Shown piece after piece: positions 28,427 to 36,314 of a stretch of DNA of 64,000 nucleotides. The stretch is from assembly GCF_001445655.1 (NCBI RefSeq), contig NZ_LNBE01000003.1, positions 1,098,530 through 1,162,529 on the forward strand, given 5' to 3'. Numbering within the stretch: position 1 is the stretch's first letter; the number at the start of each line of letters is the position of its first letter. Below the pieces are notes generated by a model that had not been told where the DNA came from, made no database searches, and saw only the letters and a list, made by a program, of their open reading frames with translations. Position numbers and translations under genes: made by a program. The DNA is from Streptomyces roseifaciens. Lineage in GTDB: Bacteria > Actinomycetota > Actinomycetes > Streptomycetales > Streptomycetaceae.

Positions 28427-29983
28427 ATGCTCGACAGGCGGACTGTGCTACGGGCCGGGGCGGTGGCGGCGGCCGCCGCCGCGGGTGCCGGTGCGACCGG
28501 CGCGGCGGCCGCGGGCCCGGTGGCCGCAAGCCCGGTGGGTCCGGCCGCGCGGCGCACCGGCGGCGTCGACTGGAGCGAGCTCGGGCGCCGGCTGTCGGGC
28601 GACCTCGTCCTGCCCTCGGACAGCGGTTACGAGCGGGCCAGGAAGCTCTACAGCGGCCAGTTCGACGGGATCCGGCCGCAGGCGGTGGCCTACTGCCGCG
28701 GCGAGGCGGACGTACGGACGACGCTCGCGTTCGCCCAGGACCACGGCCTGCCCCTCGTGCCCCGCAGCGGCGGGCACAGCTTCGGCGGATACTCCACGGG
28801 CGAGGGCATCGTCCTGGACCTCTCGCGGCTGAACACCGTGGCGCTGACGCCCCGGAACACCGTCGTCATGGGGGCCGGCACCCAGCAGGTGGACGCCCTG
28901 ACGGCGCTGTCGCCGCGCGGTGTCGTCGTGGCGGGCGGCAACTGCCCGGGCGTCTGCCCCGGCGGGTTCGTGCCGGGCGGCGGGCTGGGCTGGCAGACCC
29001 GTAAGTTCGGCATGGCCTGCGACCGCCTGGTCTCGGCCCGGATCGTCCTGGCCGACGGGCGGACCGTCACCGCGTCCGCCGCCGAGAACCCGGACCTGTA
29101 CTGGGCGACGCGCGGCGGCGGAGGCGGCAACTTCGGCGTGATCACCAGCCTGGAGCTGCGGCCCACGGACGTGCCCACCCTCGTCACCTACAACCTCACC
29201 TGGCCGTGGGAGGCCGCGCAGCGCGTCGTCGAGGCGTGGCAGCACTGGATCATCGGCGGCCCCCGGGACCTGGGCGCCGCCCTGGCCGTGCAGTGGCCGG
29301 ACGCCGGGAAGGGCGCCCCGGTGGTCGTCGTCACCGGAGCCTGGCTCGGCGCGGCGGACGCCCTCGACCCCGTACTGGACTCCCTGGTCGCGTCGGTGGG
29401 CCGGGCGCCCGCCACGCGGTCGGCCCGGCGGATGTCCGCGCACGACGCGATGATGGCGCAGTACGGCTGTGCCGAGCTGTCGCCGGAGCAGTGCCACACG
29501 GTCGGCTACTCGCCCGAGGCCGCCCTGCCCCGGCAGAACTTCTCCATCGACCGCAACCGGCTCTTCTCCGCGGCGATCCCGGCGCGGGGCGTCGAGCGGA
29601 TCCTGGAAGCCTTCGCCGCCGGCCCCCGGGCCGGGCAGTTCCGCTTCCTGAGCTTCTTCGCCCTGGGCGGCGCCGCCAACCGCCCCGACCGTTCCACCAC
29701 CGCCTACGTGCACCGCGACACGGAGTTCTACCTCGGCTTCTCGATCGCCCTCAACAAGCCGGACTACAGCCACGAGGACGAGGCCGCCGGCCGGGCCTGG
29801 GCCGCGCGCGGGCTGCACACCCTCGACCCGTACTCCAACGGCGAGAGCTACCAGAACTTCATCGACCCCGAGCTGGCCGACTGGAAGACGGCCTACTACG
29901 CCGAGAACTACGGCCGGCTGGCCGAGGTCAAGCGCGCCTACGACCCGCACCGCTTCTTCTCCTTCGCCCAGGCGGTCGGCTGA
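28427..29983 (+). CDS. mitR: MitR-type Tat-exported BBE-like FAD oxidoreductase
   Basis: 518 residues. The N-terminus (MLDRRTVLRAGAVAAAAAAG) is a Tat signal with an RR pair, followed by an Ala-rich core. The PCMH FAD-binding domain holds RSGGHSFGGYS with H117, and GGNCPGVCPGGFVPGGGLG with C173 in the second flavin-linking position, so bicovalent FAD is expected. The BBE C-terminal patch (YYAENYGRLAEVKRAYDPHR) is intact. These enzymes oxidise alcohols or aromatics with O2. Position beside mitQ and mitP matches MitR of the mitomycin C locus. The signal peptide places the step, or a protective oxidation, outside the membrane. Confidence 0.8.
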   Translation: MLDRRTVLRAGAVAAAAAAGAGATGAAAAGPVAASPVGPAARRTGGVDWSELGRRLSGDLVLPSDSGYERARKLYSGQFDGIRPQAVAYCRGEADVRTTLAFAQDHGLPLVPRSGGHSFGGYSTGEGIVLDLSRLNTVALTPRNTVVMGAGTQQVDALTALSPRGVVVAGGNCPGVCPGGFVPGGGLGWQTRKFGMACDRLVSARIVLADGRTVTASAAENPDLYWATRGGGGGNFGVITSLELRPTDVPTLVTYNLTWPWEAAQRVVEAWQHWIIGGPRDLGAALAVQWPDAGKGAPVVVVTGAWLGAADALDPVLDSLVASVGRAPATRSARRMSAHDAMMAQYGCAELSPEQCHTVGYSPEAALPRQNFSIDRNRLFSAAIPARGVERILEAFAAGPRAGQFRFLSFFALGGAANRPDRSTTAYVHRDTEFYLGFSIALNKPDYSHEDEAAGRAWAARGLHTLDPYSNGESYQNFIDPELADWKTAYYAENYGRLAEVKRAYDPHRFFSFAQAVG

Positions 29984-30117
29984 CCGGAGCGCGCGCCGCC
30001 CGAACGCAGCGTGCGCAGACCGACCGGAGCGCGCCCCCGCCTCCGTGCGCCGTGGACTTCCGTGTGATTGAGTGAAGTCCGTTTCAACGGTGAGTAGTTG
30101 AGGTGAAGGGGGCGCGT

Positions 30118-30630
30118 GTGCCGTTACTGCCGGGTGAGAAGGTGGAACTGATCCGCTGGCCGGCGGAGTCCGCCCGCCGGGAGCGCTGCCGCGACCGGGG
30201 AGTCATGCGGATCCTGGTGCTGGAGGCGGGCGCTGAGGCGCCCGCCAGCCCGGACCTTCGGGAGGACTGGGTGCGCGCCCCCATCAGCCCCGGGGACCTC
30301 CGGGCCCGCGCCGAGGCGCTGCGCATGCGGGCGGCCGAGGAGGCCCGGCCCGTGGTCGAGCCCAACGGCGTGCTGCGCTTCCGCCGCCGCTCCGCCCTGC
30401 TCTCGCCGACCGCCGCGCACCTGGTGGCCCGGCTGGCCGAGTCCTTCACCGAGGTCGTCGCCCGCGACGCCCTGCTCGCCCCGCGGCCCGGCCACCCCGC
30501 GCTCAGCTGCAACGCGCTCGACCTGCACATCATGCGCATCCGCCGCCGGCTGACGGCCCTGGACCTGCGCGTGCGCACCGTCCGCGGCCGCGGCTACGTC
30601 CTGGAGGCCGCACACCGGGCGGAGCACTGA
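30118..30630 (+). CDS. mitQ: MitQ-type OmpR-family winged-helix regulator with a TTA codon
   Basis: About 170 residues from a GTG at 30118, chosen because GAAGGGGG lies about 6 bases upstream; a GTG at 30103 is possible. The C-terminal 80 residues are an OmpR/PhoB winged helix (LSPTAAHLVARLAESFTEVV, then LDLHIMRIRRRLTALDLRVR and VRGRGYVLE). No receiver domain with a phosphorylatable aspartate is present; the N-terminal 90 residues are unrelated. Codon 3 from the chosen start (30124-30126) is TTA, the rare leucine codon read by the bldA tRNA. It is 73 bp before mitP, probably cotranscribed, and probably the pathway regulator. Confidence 0.75.
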   Translation: MPLLPGEKVELIRWPAESARRERCRDRGVMRILVLEAGAEAPASPDLREDWVRAPISPGDLRARAEALRMRAAEEARPVVEPNGVLRFRRRSALLSPTAAHLVARLAESFTEVVARDALLAPRPGHPALSCNALDLHIMRIRRRLTALDLRVRTVRGRGYVLEAAHRAEH

Positions 30631-30703
30631 GTCCGTCCCGCACCGACCGCGCGCCGGCGCGCACCCGTGAGCGTCGGCGTCCCCACGAGCGAGGAGGCCC
30701 GCC

Positions 30704-31804
30704 GTGCCGCAGCCCCGGCCCCAGCCCGAGCCCGAGCCCGAGCAAAACCCCGCCGAACGCCCCAGCCCCGTCAGCCGTGTCGACGTGCGGCTGGGAGAGC
30801 GTTCCTACTCCGTCCACGTCGGCCCCGGGGCCCGGAACCTCCTGCCGGACGTCGTGGCGGTACTCGGCGCGCGGCGTGCCGCGGTCGTCACCGCACGGCC
30901 GCCCGAGGCGGTGCCCGACCCCGGTGTGCCCTCGAAGGTCATCCCGGTGCGCGACGGGGAACGGCACAAGACCCTGGCCACCGTGGAGGACCTGTGCCGG
31001 AGGTTCACCGCCTTCGGCATCACCCGCCACGACGTGGTCGTCTCCTGCGGCGGCGGAACGACCACCGACACGGCCGGGCTCGCGGCCGCGCTCCACCACC
31101 GCGGCGTGCCCGTCATCCACCTGCCCACCACGCTCCTGGCCCAGGTGGACGCGAGCGTCGGCGGCAAGACCGCTGTCAACCTGCCCGAGGGCAAGAACCT
31201 CGTCGGCGCCTACTGGCAGCCCGCCGCCGTGCTGTGCGACACCACCTACCTGGAGACGCTGCCCGCCGAGGAGTGGACCAACGGCTACGGCGAGGTCGCG
31301 CGCTGCCACTTCATCGGCGCGGGCGACCTGCGCGGGCTCGCCGTCCACGAGCAGGTCACCGCGAGCCTGCGGCTGAAGGCGTCGGTCGTCTCGGCCGACG
31401 AACGCGACACCGGCCGCCGGCACGTCCTCAACTACGGCCACACCCTGGGCCACGCCCTGGAGACCGCCACCGGATTCGCCGTCCGCCACGGCGTCGGCGT
31501 GGCCATCGGCACGGTCTTCGCGGGCCGGCTGGCCCTGGCCCTCGGCCGCATCGCGGCCGGCCGTGCGGAGGAGCACGCCCGGGTCGTACGGGACTACGGT
31601 CTACCCGGCGCCCTGCCGGCGGACGCCGACCCGGCCGTGCTGATCACTCTGATGCGGCGCGACAAGAAAGCCGCGGGCGACGGCCTGGCCTTCGTCCTCG
31701 ACGGGCCGCACGGCGCCGAACTCGTCCCCGGCGTCCCCGAGGACGTGGTCCGGCGCGTCCTCGACGGAATGCCGCGCCAGGGCGGCGGCCCCGCGAGGCT
31801 GTAA
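30704..31804 (+). CDS. mitP: Aminodehydroquinate synthase (3-dehydroquinate synthase family)
   Basis: 366 residues from a GTG at 30704 behind GAGGAGG. Family motifs are present: VSCGGGTTTDTAGLAAALHH, HLPTTLLAQVDASVGGKTAV, LPEGKNLVGAYWQPAAVLCD, and HVLNYGHTLGHALE with the zinc histidines. The helix that reads AEVIK in primary-metabolism DHQ synthases reads GEVARCHFI here (Lys to Arg), a point to check against RifG-type proteins. In the aminoshikimate route it cyclises the amino-DAHP precursor to 5-deoxy-5-amino-3-dehydroquinate. Context (AHBA synthase, dehydratase at 53707) supports the amino version. Confidence 0.9.
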   Translation: MPQPRPQPEPEPEQNPAERPSPVSRVDVRLGERSYSVHVGPGARNLLPDVVAVLGARRAAVVTARPPEAVPDPGVPSKVIPVRDGERHKTLATVEDLCRRFTAFGITRHDVVVSCGGGTTTDTAGLAAALHHRGVPVIHLPTTLLAQVDASVGGKTAVNLPEGKNLVGAYWQPAAVLCDTTYLETLPAEEWTNGYGEVARCHFIGAGDLRGLAVHEQVTASLRLKASVVSADERDTGRRHVLNYGHTLGHALETATGFAVRHGVGVAIGTVFAGRLALALGRIAAGRAEEHARVVRDYGLPGALPADADPAVLITLMRRDKKAAGDGLAFVLDGPHGAELVPGVPEDVVRRVLDGMPRQGGGPARL

Positions 31805-31822
31805 AGGTGAGGCTGTAAAGGT
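31795..31822. repeat. 14-bp tandem duplication at the mitP stop codon
   Basis: GAGGCTGTAAAGGT occurs twice in direct succession at 31795-31808 and 31809-31822, followed by a partial third copy. The first copy includes the mitP TAA. Confidence 0.7.
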
Positions 31823-31826
31823 GAGG

Positions 31827-31870
31827 CCGTCCGCCCCCGCGCCGCGAGCCGGCGACGCAAGGGCGGACGG
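31827..31870. terminator. Hairpin between convergent mitP and mitM
   Basis: CCGTCCGCCC (31827-31836) is the exact complement of GGGCGGACGG (31861-31870), with a 24-base GC-rich loop. It sits between two convergent stop codons (31804 and 31906), so it could end both transcripts. Confidence 0.5.
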
Positions 31871-31905
31871 GCCGCGGGGCCGAGGCCCCGCTCACCCCTT
31901 CCGCG

Positions 31906-32751
31906 TCACGGGCGCTGTGCCACCAGCAGCAGGTAGCCGAACTCCCTGATGCCGACCAGGTCGCCCGGGTCGAACTGGTCCACCATCTCCTCCCCGAACT
32001 CGTCCGAGAGCTGCTTCTTCGCCGCGTTGATGCGCTCGGACAGCAGGACGAAGGTCTTCTCCAGCGTCTGGTCGCTGATGTCCAGGAACTCCTCCAGCCA
32101 CAGCCCGGCCCCGCGCAGCAGGGGCGGGTACGACTCGGCGGACACCATCGTCATCATGAAGTCGTGCAGGTAGCGCCGTACGGCGGTCTGCCCGGCGGCG
32201 GGGATGGGGGCGCGCTCGAAGAAGTCGGTGAGCACCACCCGCCCGCCCGGCCGCAGCACCCGGCCCACGTGCGCGAGCACCTGGGCGCGGTCGGGCATGT
32301 GGATGATCGACTCCAGGGCGATGACCGCGTCGAAACTGCCGTCCTCGAAGGGCAGTTCCATCGCGTCCGCCTGTCGGAACCGCGCCCGGTCGGCGACGCC
32401 CGAGGACTCCGCCAGCGCGTTGGCCCGGGCGATCTGCTCCGTGCTGACGGAGATACCGGTGACGTCCGCGCCCGTACGGCGGGCGATGCGCACGCCGGGC
32501 GTGCCCACGCCGCAGCCCAGGTCGAGGACGCGCGAACCGGCGCCGATGTGCAGCCGGTCGGCCATCATGTCGGTGAGCCGGTCGGTCGCCTCCTCCAGCG
32601 ACACCTGGCTGTCTGGGGAGTCCCAGTACCCGAAGTGCAGGTTCTCGCCCAGGGAGGCGGAACCCAGGGCGGTGAACCGGTCGTAGAGCGCGCCCACCTC
32701 GGCGGACACGGGCGACGGCATGGGCAGTTCGGTCAGGTCGGAGTGCGGCAT
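31906..32751 (-). CDS. mitM: MitM-type SAM-dependent methyltransferase
   Basis: About 281 residues from the ATG at 32751 (GAGAGAGGG upstream). Motif I is VLDLGCGVGTPGVRIARR, followed by VTGISVSTEQIARAN, RFRQADAMELPFEDGSFDAV and LRPGGRVVLTDFF. This is the RebM/ubiE-like natural-product methyltransferase group, with the ENLHFGYW N-terminal lid. In the mitomycin C locus MitM is described as an aziridine N-methyltransferase, with a second one, MitN, nearby. Only one such gene is found here. It could equally be the MitN orthologue, so the letter is tentative. It ends the minus-strand run that begins at mitA. Confidence 0.75.
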   Translation of the reverse strand: MPHSDLTELPMPSPVSAEVGALYDRFTALGSASLGENLHFGYWDSPDSQVSLEEATDRLTDMMADRLHIGAGSRVLDLGCGVGTPGVRIARRTGADVTGISVSTEQIARANALAESSGVADRARFRQADAMELPFEDGSFDAVIALESIIHMPDRAQVLAHVGRVLRPGGRVVLTDFFERAPIPAAGQTAVRRYLHDFMMTMVSAESYPPLLRGAGLWLEEFLDISDQTLEKTFVLLSERINAAKKQLSDEFGEEMVDQFDPGDLVGIREFGYLLLVAQRP

Positions 32752-32769
32752 GGAAACCCTCTCTCGAAG

Positions 32770-32804
32770 TCGGAAGCCGGAAGTTGGAAGCCGGAACTCG
32801 GAAG
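32770..32804. repeat. Five tandem heptamers (consensus YYGGAAG)
   Basis: Units TCGGAAG, CCGGAAG, TTGGAAG, CCGGAAC, TCGGAAG follow one another without gaps in the 103-bp interval between mitL and mitM. This interval is also the leader of mitM, so the array may affect its expression or be simple slippage. Confidence 0.6.
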
Positions 32805-32854
32805 GCATGGATCCGTAGGCCGTGGATCGGAGGCCGGTACGGATCCGGCGGAGG

Positions 32855-34468
32855 TCAGCACAGGCGAAGGTCCTCGTACACGGCGTCGGCGATGCGGATG
32901 ATGCGCTCGCGGTGCCGTTCGTGCTCCACCTTCCCGTTGAGGTGGACGGCCAGGGTGAGCCCGGCGTCGGGGTCCGCGAACGCCACCGCGGTCCACAGCC
33001 CGTCGTGCCCGTAGGAGCGGGGGGAGGTGTGGGTGCCGAAGCTGGTGAACTCCTCGCCCAGGTGGCGGCATTCGAGGCGGAACCCCATGCCCCAGTCGGC
33101 GTTGCCGTACCGGTCGTACAGGCCGGTGCGGTGCCGGGCGGTCAGCGCGGCGGCGGTCGTCGTCGACATGACGCGCCCGCCGCGGGCGTCCCCGCCGCGC
33201 AGCAGCATGGTCAGGAAGCGGCCGAGGTCGCTCAGCGGCCCCCGGGTGTTCACCCCGGGGATGCACCGCGTGGTCGCGGCCTCGGTGGACCACCAGTGGG
33301 TGGGCTGGGGATCCGACCCTGGGTTGCTCACGTGGATCAGCGGCAGCCGGTCCCCGAAGGCCGCGAAGTCCTCCGGCGTCAGGTGGACGCGCGTGTCCGC
33401 CATCCCGCACGGCCCGAGGATCTCCTCCTCGACGTACGGGCGGTACTCCCTGCCGTCGACCGCGGGAAGGATGCGGGCCAGGACGAACCAGGCCCACCAC
33501 TGGCTGTAGTTGACGCCCGGAGCCCGCCGGGAATGCGGCGGGACCGCCACGCCGAGCGCCCGGCGCAGACGCTCGCCGTCCGGTCCGGCGACCACGCCGT
33601 GCAGCGGGTCGTCGCCGGTCGGTAGCGGGCCCGTGTGCGTCAGCAGGTCCATCGAGGTGATGGACTCCTTGCCCTCCCCGCCGAACGCGGGCAGGTAGTG
33701 GGCGACGGGCAGGTACGGGTCGTACGCGCCGGCTTCCCAGAGCCGGCCGAGCGCCGCCGACAGCAGGGGCTTGGCGCAGCAGTACCACAGCGGCAGCGAA
33801 CGGTGGGTCATCGGGACGCCGGGCCGGGCCTCGCCCAGCCCCGCGTCCGCCAGCGTGACTCCGTCGAGGGAGACGTGCAGCTGGGCCCCCGGCGTCGAGG
33901 TGCCCACTTCGCGCTCGATCTCGCGCACGGTTCCGGGCAGGGCCTCGCGGGCCCGCTCGACGGCCTCGGCCGCCTCCTTCGCACCGGTTGCCTCCTCCGC
34001 CCCGGCCGCCCCAGTCACCTCCTCCGCACCGACCTTCCCCCGGGCCGCCCCCGCCGCTCCCGCCGCGGCCCGGAGAGCCGCCACGTGCCCCGACCCGTCC
34101 CGCCGGAGCGCCGCGTCGATGAAGAACAGCAGGCTGAAGTTGCCCTCGGCGCGCACGTCACCGCGCTCGAAGACGCCGGCGCGCTCCTGCGGCGAACCCA
34201 GCAGCAGCGCCCGGGCCGCCGCGTGCGGCAGCGCGATCCGCAGCCCCGGCGGCTCGCCCGAGGCGGCCGCGACGCCCAGGCGCCCGGCGGCCAGGTCCAC
34301 CGCCACGTCCACCGCCGGCGGTGCCCCGGGCGGCGGATCGGTGAGCTCCAGCCGGAGCGTCACGGTGTCCCGCACGCCGGCGGGCGGGCGTTCCAGCGAG
34401 CGGCCGGCGGCGAGCCAGGCCGTGGAAAGGAACGGGTCGGCGGGCTTCGTACCGGGCACCGGGCTCAC
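32855..34468 (-). CDS. mitL: SCP2-like domain fused to a serine beta-lactamase-fold protein (MitL position)
   Basis: About 537 residues. The GTG at 34468 overlaps the mitK stop (GTGA), indicating translational coupling. Residues 20-125 look like an SCP2 sterol-carrier fold (VTLRLELTDPPPG, then a FERGDVRAEGNFSLLFFIDA helix). After an Ala/Glu-rich linker comes a class C beta-lactamase/esterase domain. The usual SxxK nucleophile position reads WYCCAKPLLSAALG (C-x-A-K), so the serine appears replaced. NYSQWWAWF matches the YxN region, and SYGHDGLW the late H-x-G box. It may bind or transfer an acyl or hydrophobic intermediate rather than hydrolyse lactams. Confidence 0.7.
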   Translation of the reverse strand: MSPVPGTKPADPFLSTAWLAAGRSLERPPAGVRDTVTLRLELTDPPPGAPPAVDVAVDLAAGRLGVAAASGEPPGLRIALPHAAARALLLGSPQERAGVFERGDVRAEGNFSLLFFIDAALRRDGSGHVAALRAAAGAAGAARGKVGAEEVTGAAGAEEATGAKEAAEAVERAREALPGTVREIEREVGTSTPGAQLHVSLDGVTLADAGLGEARPGVPMTHRSLPLWYCCAKPLLSAALGRLWEAGAYDPYLPVAHYLPAFGGEGKESITSMDLLTHTGPLPTGDDPLHGVVAGPDGERLRRALGVAVPPHSRRAPGVNYSQWWAWFVLARILPAVDGREYRPYVEEEILGPCGMADTRVHLTPEDFAAFGDRLPLIHVSNPGSDPQPTHWWSTEAATTRCIPGVNTRGPLSDLGRFLTMLLRGGDARGGRVMSTTTAAALTARHRTGLYDRYGNADWGMGFRLECRHLGEEFTSFGTHTSPRSYGHDGLWTAVAFADPDAGLTLAVHLNGKVEHERHRERIIRIADAVYEDLRLC

Positions 34469-35598
34469 TCCTCTGCCCTGCCAGTCCTGGCGCCGGGACC
34501 GGCGGTCGTGTCGATGCGGGGGGCGATGTCGGTGAGGAGCCGCTCCAGGCTCGTCGTCCGCGGATAGTCGCGGAACCACAGCACGAACTCCGAAACGCCC
34601 GCCGCCAGCAGGCTCCGCGCGCGGTCCGCGATCTGATCGGGCGTCCCGTACAGGCTCCGCCGCGCCAGCAGGTCGGGGTGGTGGCTCCAGAAGTGCACCT
34701 CGTGCGGGGAACACAGCCACCTGTCGCGCTCCAGCACGGAGTCGAAGACCCGGCACTCGGCCGCCCACGCGTGCCGCACCCCGCCCGGGTCCGCCCCGAG
34801 GGCCGTCCTGCGCCGCCCGAACTCCTCGATGGCGCGAGCGATGTCACGCGTCCCACCCGTCCACTGGACGGCGGTGCACTCCCGTACGGCGGCGTCCGCG
34901 GGCCGCCGCGCCCCGGCCCCCTCCTCCCCGGCGTCCAGGCGCAGGACCAGGGGCAGCGGCTGCTGGTGCGGCGCCGGTACGCAGTGCGCCGCCGCCAGCC
35001 GTACGTGCTCCCCGGCGAGGGTCACCGGCCGGCCGCCCCACAGAGCGCGCAGCGCCTCGGCCGTCTCACCGACGGCGCGGTGACCCCCCTCGTCGCCGAA
35101 GGAGCCGCCCTCAGGGGAACCACCCTCAGGGGAACCGCCCTCACCGGAAGAAGGCTCCCCGGCTGCAGGGGCGGCCCCCGTTGAATGATGCTCCGGTAGG
35201 TACGCCGCGGCGGTGAGCCCCAGCGACAGCCGCCCGCCGCAGATGTGGTCCGCGCTCGCCGCCCGCTTGGCGAGCAGGGCCGCGTTGCGGAAGGGTGCCG
35301 CCGGGGAGAGCAGGCCCAGCTCCAGCCCCGGCACCGCGGCCGCCAGCCCGGCCAGCGCCGTCCAGCCCTCCCACACGGGTTCGGGCGCGCGCCGGGGCGT
35401 GGTGTCCGTGCGATCCAGCAGCCACAGCGTGCCCAGCCCGTGCCGCCTGACGGTGCGGGCGGTCTCGAGCAGCAACTGCCAGCCCTCGGCCCCGCCGGCA
35501 CCGGCCAGTTCACCGGCCGCCCCCTGCGGGGCGACCACGCTCCAGCGCGGGGCGACAGGCGCCTGGCGCACGGCCTCGCGCCCGGGCCCCGCCGTCAT
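34465..35598 (-). CDS. mitK: Luciferase-like (LLM) flavin/F420-dependent oxidoreductase (MitK position)
   Basis: About 377 residues from an ATG at 35598 that overlaps the mitJ stop (ATGA). The TIM-barrel signature of bacterial luciferase-like monooxygenases is visible: LGTLWLLDRTD, LELGLLSPAAPFRNAALLAK, GGRLSLGLTAAAY, and the late YGTPDQIADRARSLLAAGVS. A low-complexity insert of repeated GGSPE units (35095-35150) interrupts the middle. The group uses FMN or F420. MitK-type proteins sit in the mitomycin locus among other F420-type reductases. The exact step is not known to me. Confidence 0.75.
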   Translation of the reverse strand: MTAGPGREAVRQAPVAPRWSVVAPQGAAGELAGAGGAEGWQLLLETARTVRRHGLGTLWLLDRTDTTPRRAPEPVWEGWTALAGLAAAVPGLELGLLSPAAPFRNAALLAKRAASADHICGGRLSLGLTAAAYLPEHHSTGAAPAAGEPSSGEGGSPEGGSPEGGSFGDEGGHRAVGETAEALRALWGGRPVTLAGEHVRLAAAHCVPAPHQQPLPLVLRLDAGEEGAGARRPADAAVRECTAVQWTGGTRDIARAIEEFGRRRTALGADPGGVRHAWAAECRVFDSVLERDRWLCSPHEVHFWSHHPDLLARRSLYGTPDQIADRARSLLAAGVSEFVLWFRDYPRTTSLERLLTDIAPRIDTTAGPGARTGRAEE

Positions 35599-36314
35599 CC
35601 GCGGCCCCCGCCGCACACCAGCGCGAGCAGGTGCCACGGCTGGTCGAGCAGGAAGTCGGGCTGCTCGGCGCGCAGCCGCTCCGCCGAGCCCTCGCCCCAG
35701 GTGACGCCCACCGTGGCCGTGCCGGCGGCGCGCCCGCTGCGGATGTCGATCACCGCGTCGCCGACCATGACCGCGCCTTCGGGCGGCGCGCCCAGCCGGT
35801 GCAGCGCCTCGTGGACGATGTCCGGGTGCGGTTTGGGCCGGGGTACCTCGTCGCTGCCCACGACCTCGTCGAGCAGGGGCAGCAGCCCGACCCGCTCCAG
35901 GACGGCGCGGGCCCGGGCGCCGGACTTGCCGGTGGCGATGGCGGTGCGCACGCCCCGCTCGCGCAGCGTCGCCAGCAGCTCCGGTACGTGCGGGTAGACC
36001 GTGACCCGGTCCATCAGTTCGTGGCTCGCGCGGACGAACGGCCCCTCCATCTCGCCGGGCAGCCCCATCAGCCGCATGATGTCCGGGAAGTAGCGCCCCT
36101 GGTGGGTGACGTACTCCTCGAAGGGCGGCTCGCCCGTGCCCACCACTTCGCGGTAGGCGATGGCGAACGCCTCGCGCATGACCTCGAAGCTGTCGATGAG
36201 GACGCCGTCGAGGTCGAAGACCACGGTGGCGAAGCGGCCGGGAGCGGGGGCGGCGGCCGGCGGCGGGGCGGCCGGGGAGGATGCGGGGGAGCGGGGCGGG
36301 GGAGTCAGGGGCAT
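35595..36314 (-). CDS. mitJ: HAD-superfamily phosphatase (RifM-like, MitJ)
   Basis: 239 residues. An Ala/Pro-rich head precedes the haloacid-dehalogenase motif I VVFDLDGVLIDSFE (nucleophile D34, acid D36). A helical cap follows, then motif II AIATGKSGARA, motif III lysine in RPKPHPDIVHEAL, and motif IV VMVGDAVIDIRSGRAAG. RifM of rifamycin AHBA clusters belongs to this family, and MitJ is its counterpart in the mitomycin locus. The likely role is dephosphorylation or phosphate handling in kanosamine/AHBA supply. It overlaps mitI by 10 bp and mitK by 4 bp. Confidence 0.8.
   Translation of the reverse strand: MPLTPPPRSPASSPAAPPPAAAPAPGRFATVVFDLDGVLIDSFEVMREAFAIAYREVVGTGEPPFEEYVTHQGRYFPDIMRLMGLPGEMEGPFVRASHELMDRVTVYPHVPELLATLRERGVRTAIATGKSGARARAVLERVGLLPLLDEVVGSDEVPRPKPHPDIVHEALHRLGAPPEGAVMVGDAVIDIRSGRAAGTATVGVTWGEGSAERLRAEQPDFLLDQPWHLLALVCGGGRG

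Noticed and set aside
32855..34768. A longer start for mitL
   Set aside because: The upstream residues overlap mitK out of frame. The GTG at 34468 overlapping the mitK stop is the better start.
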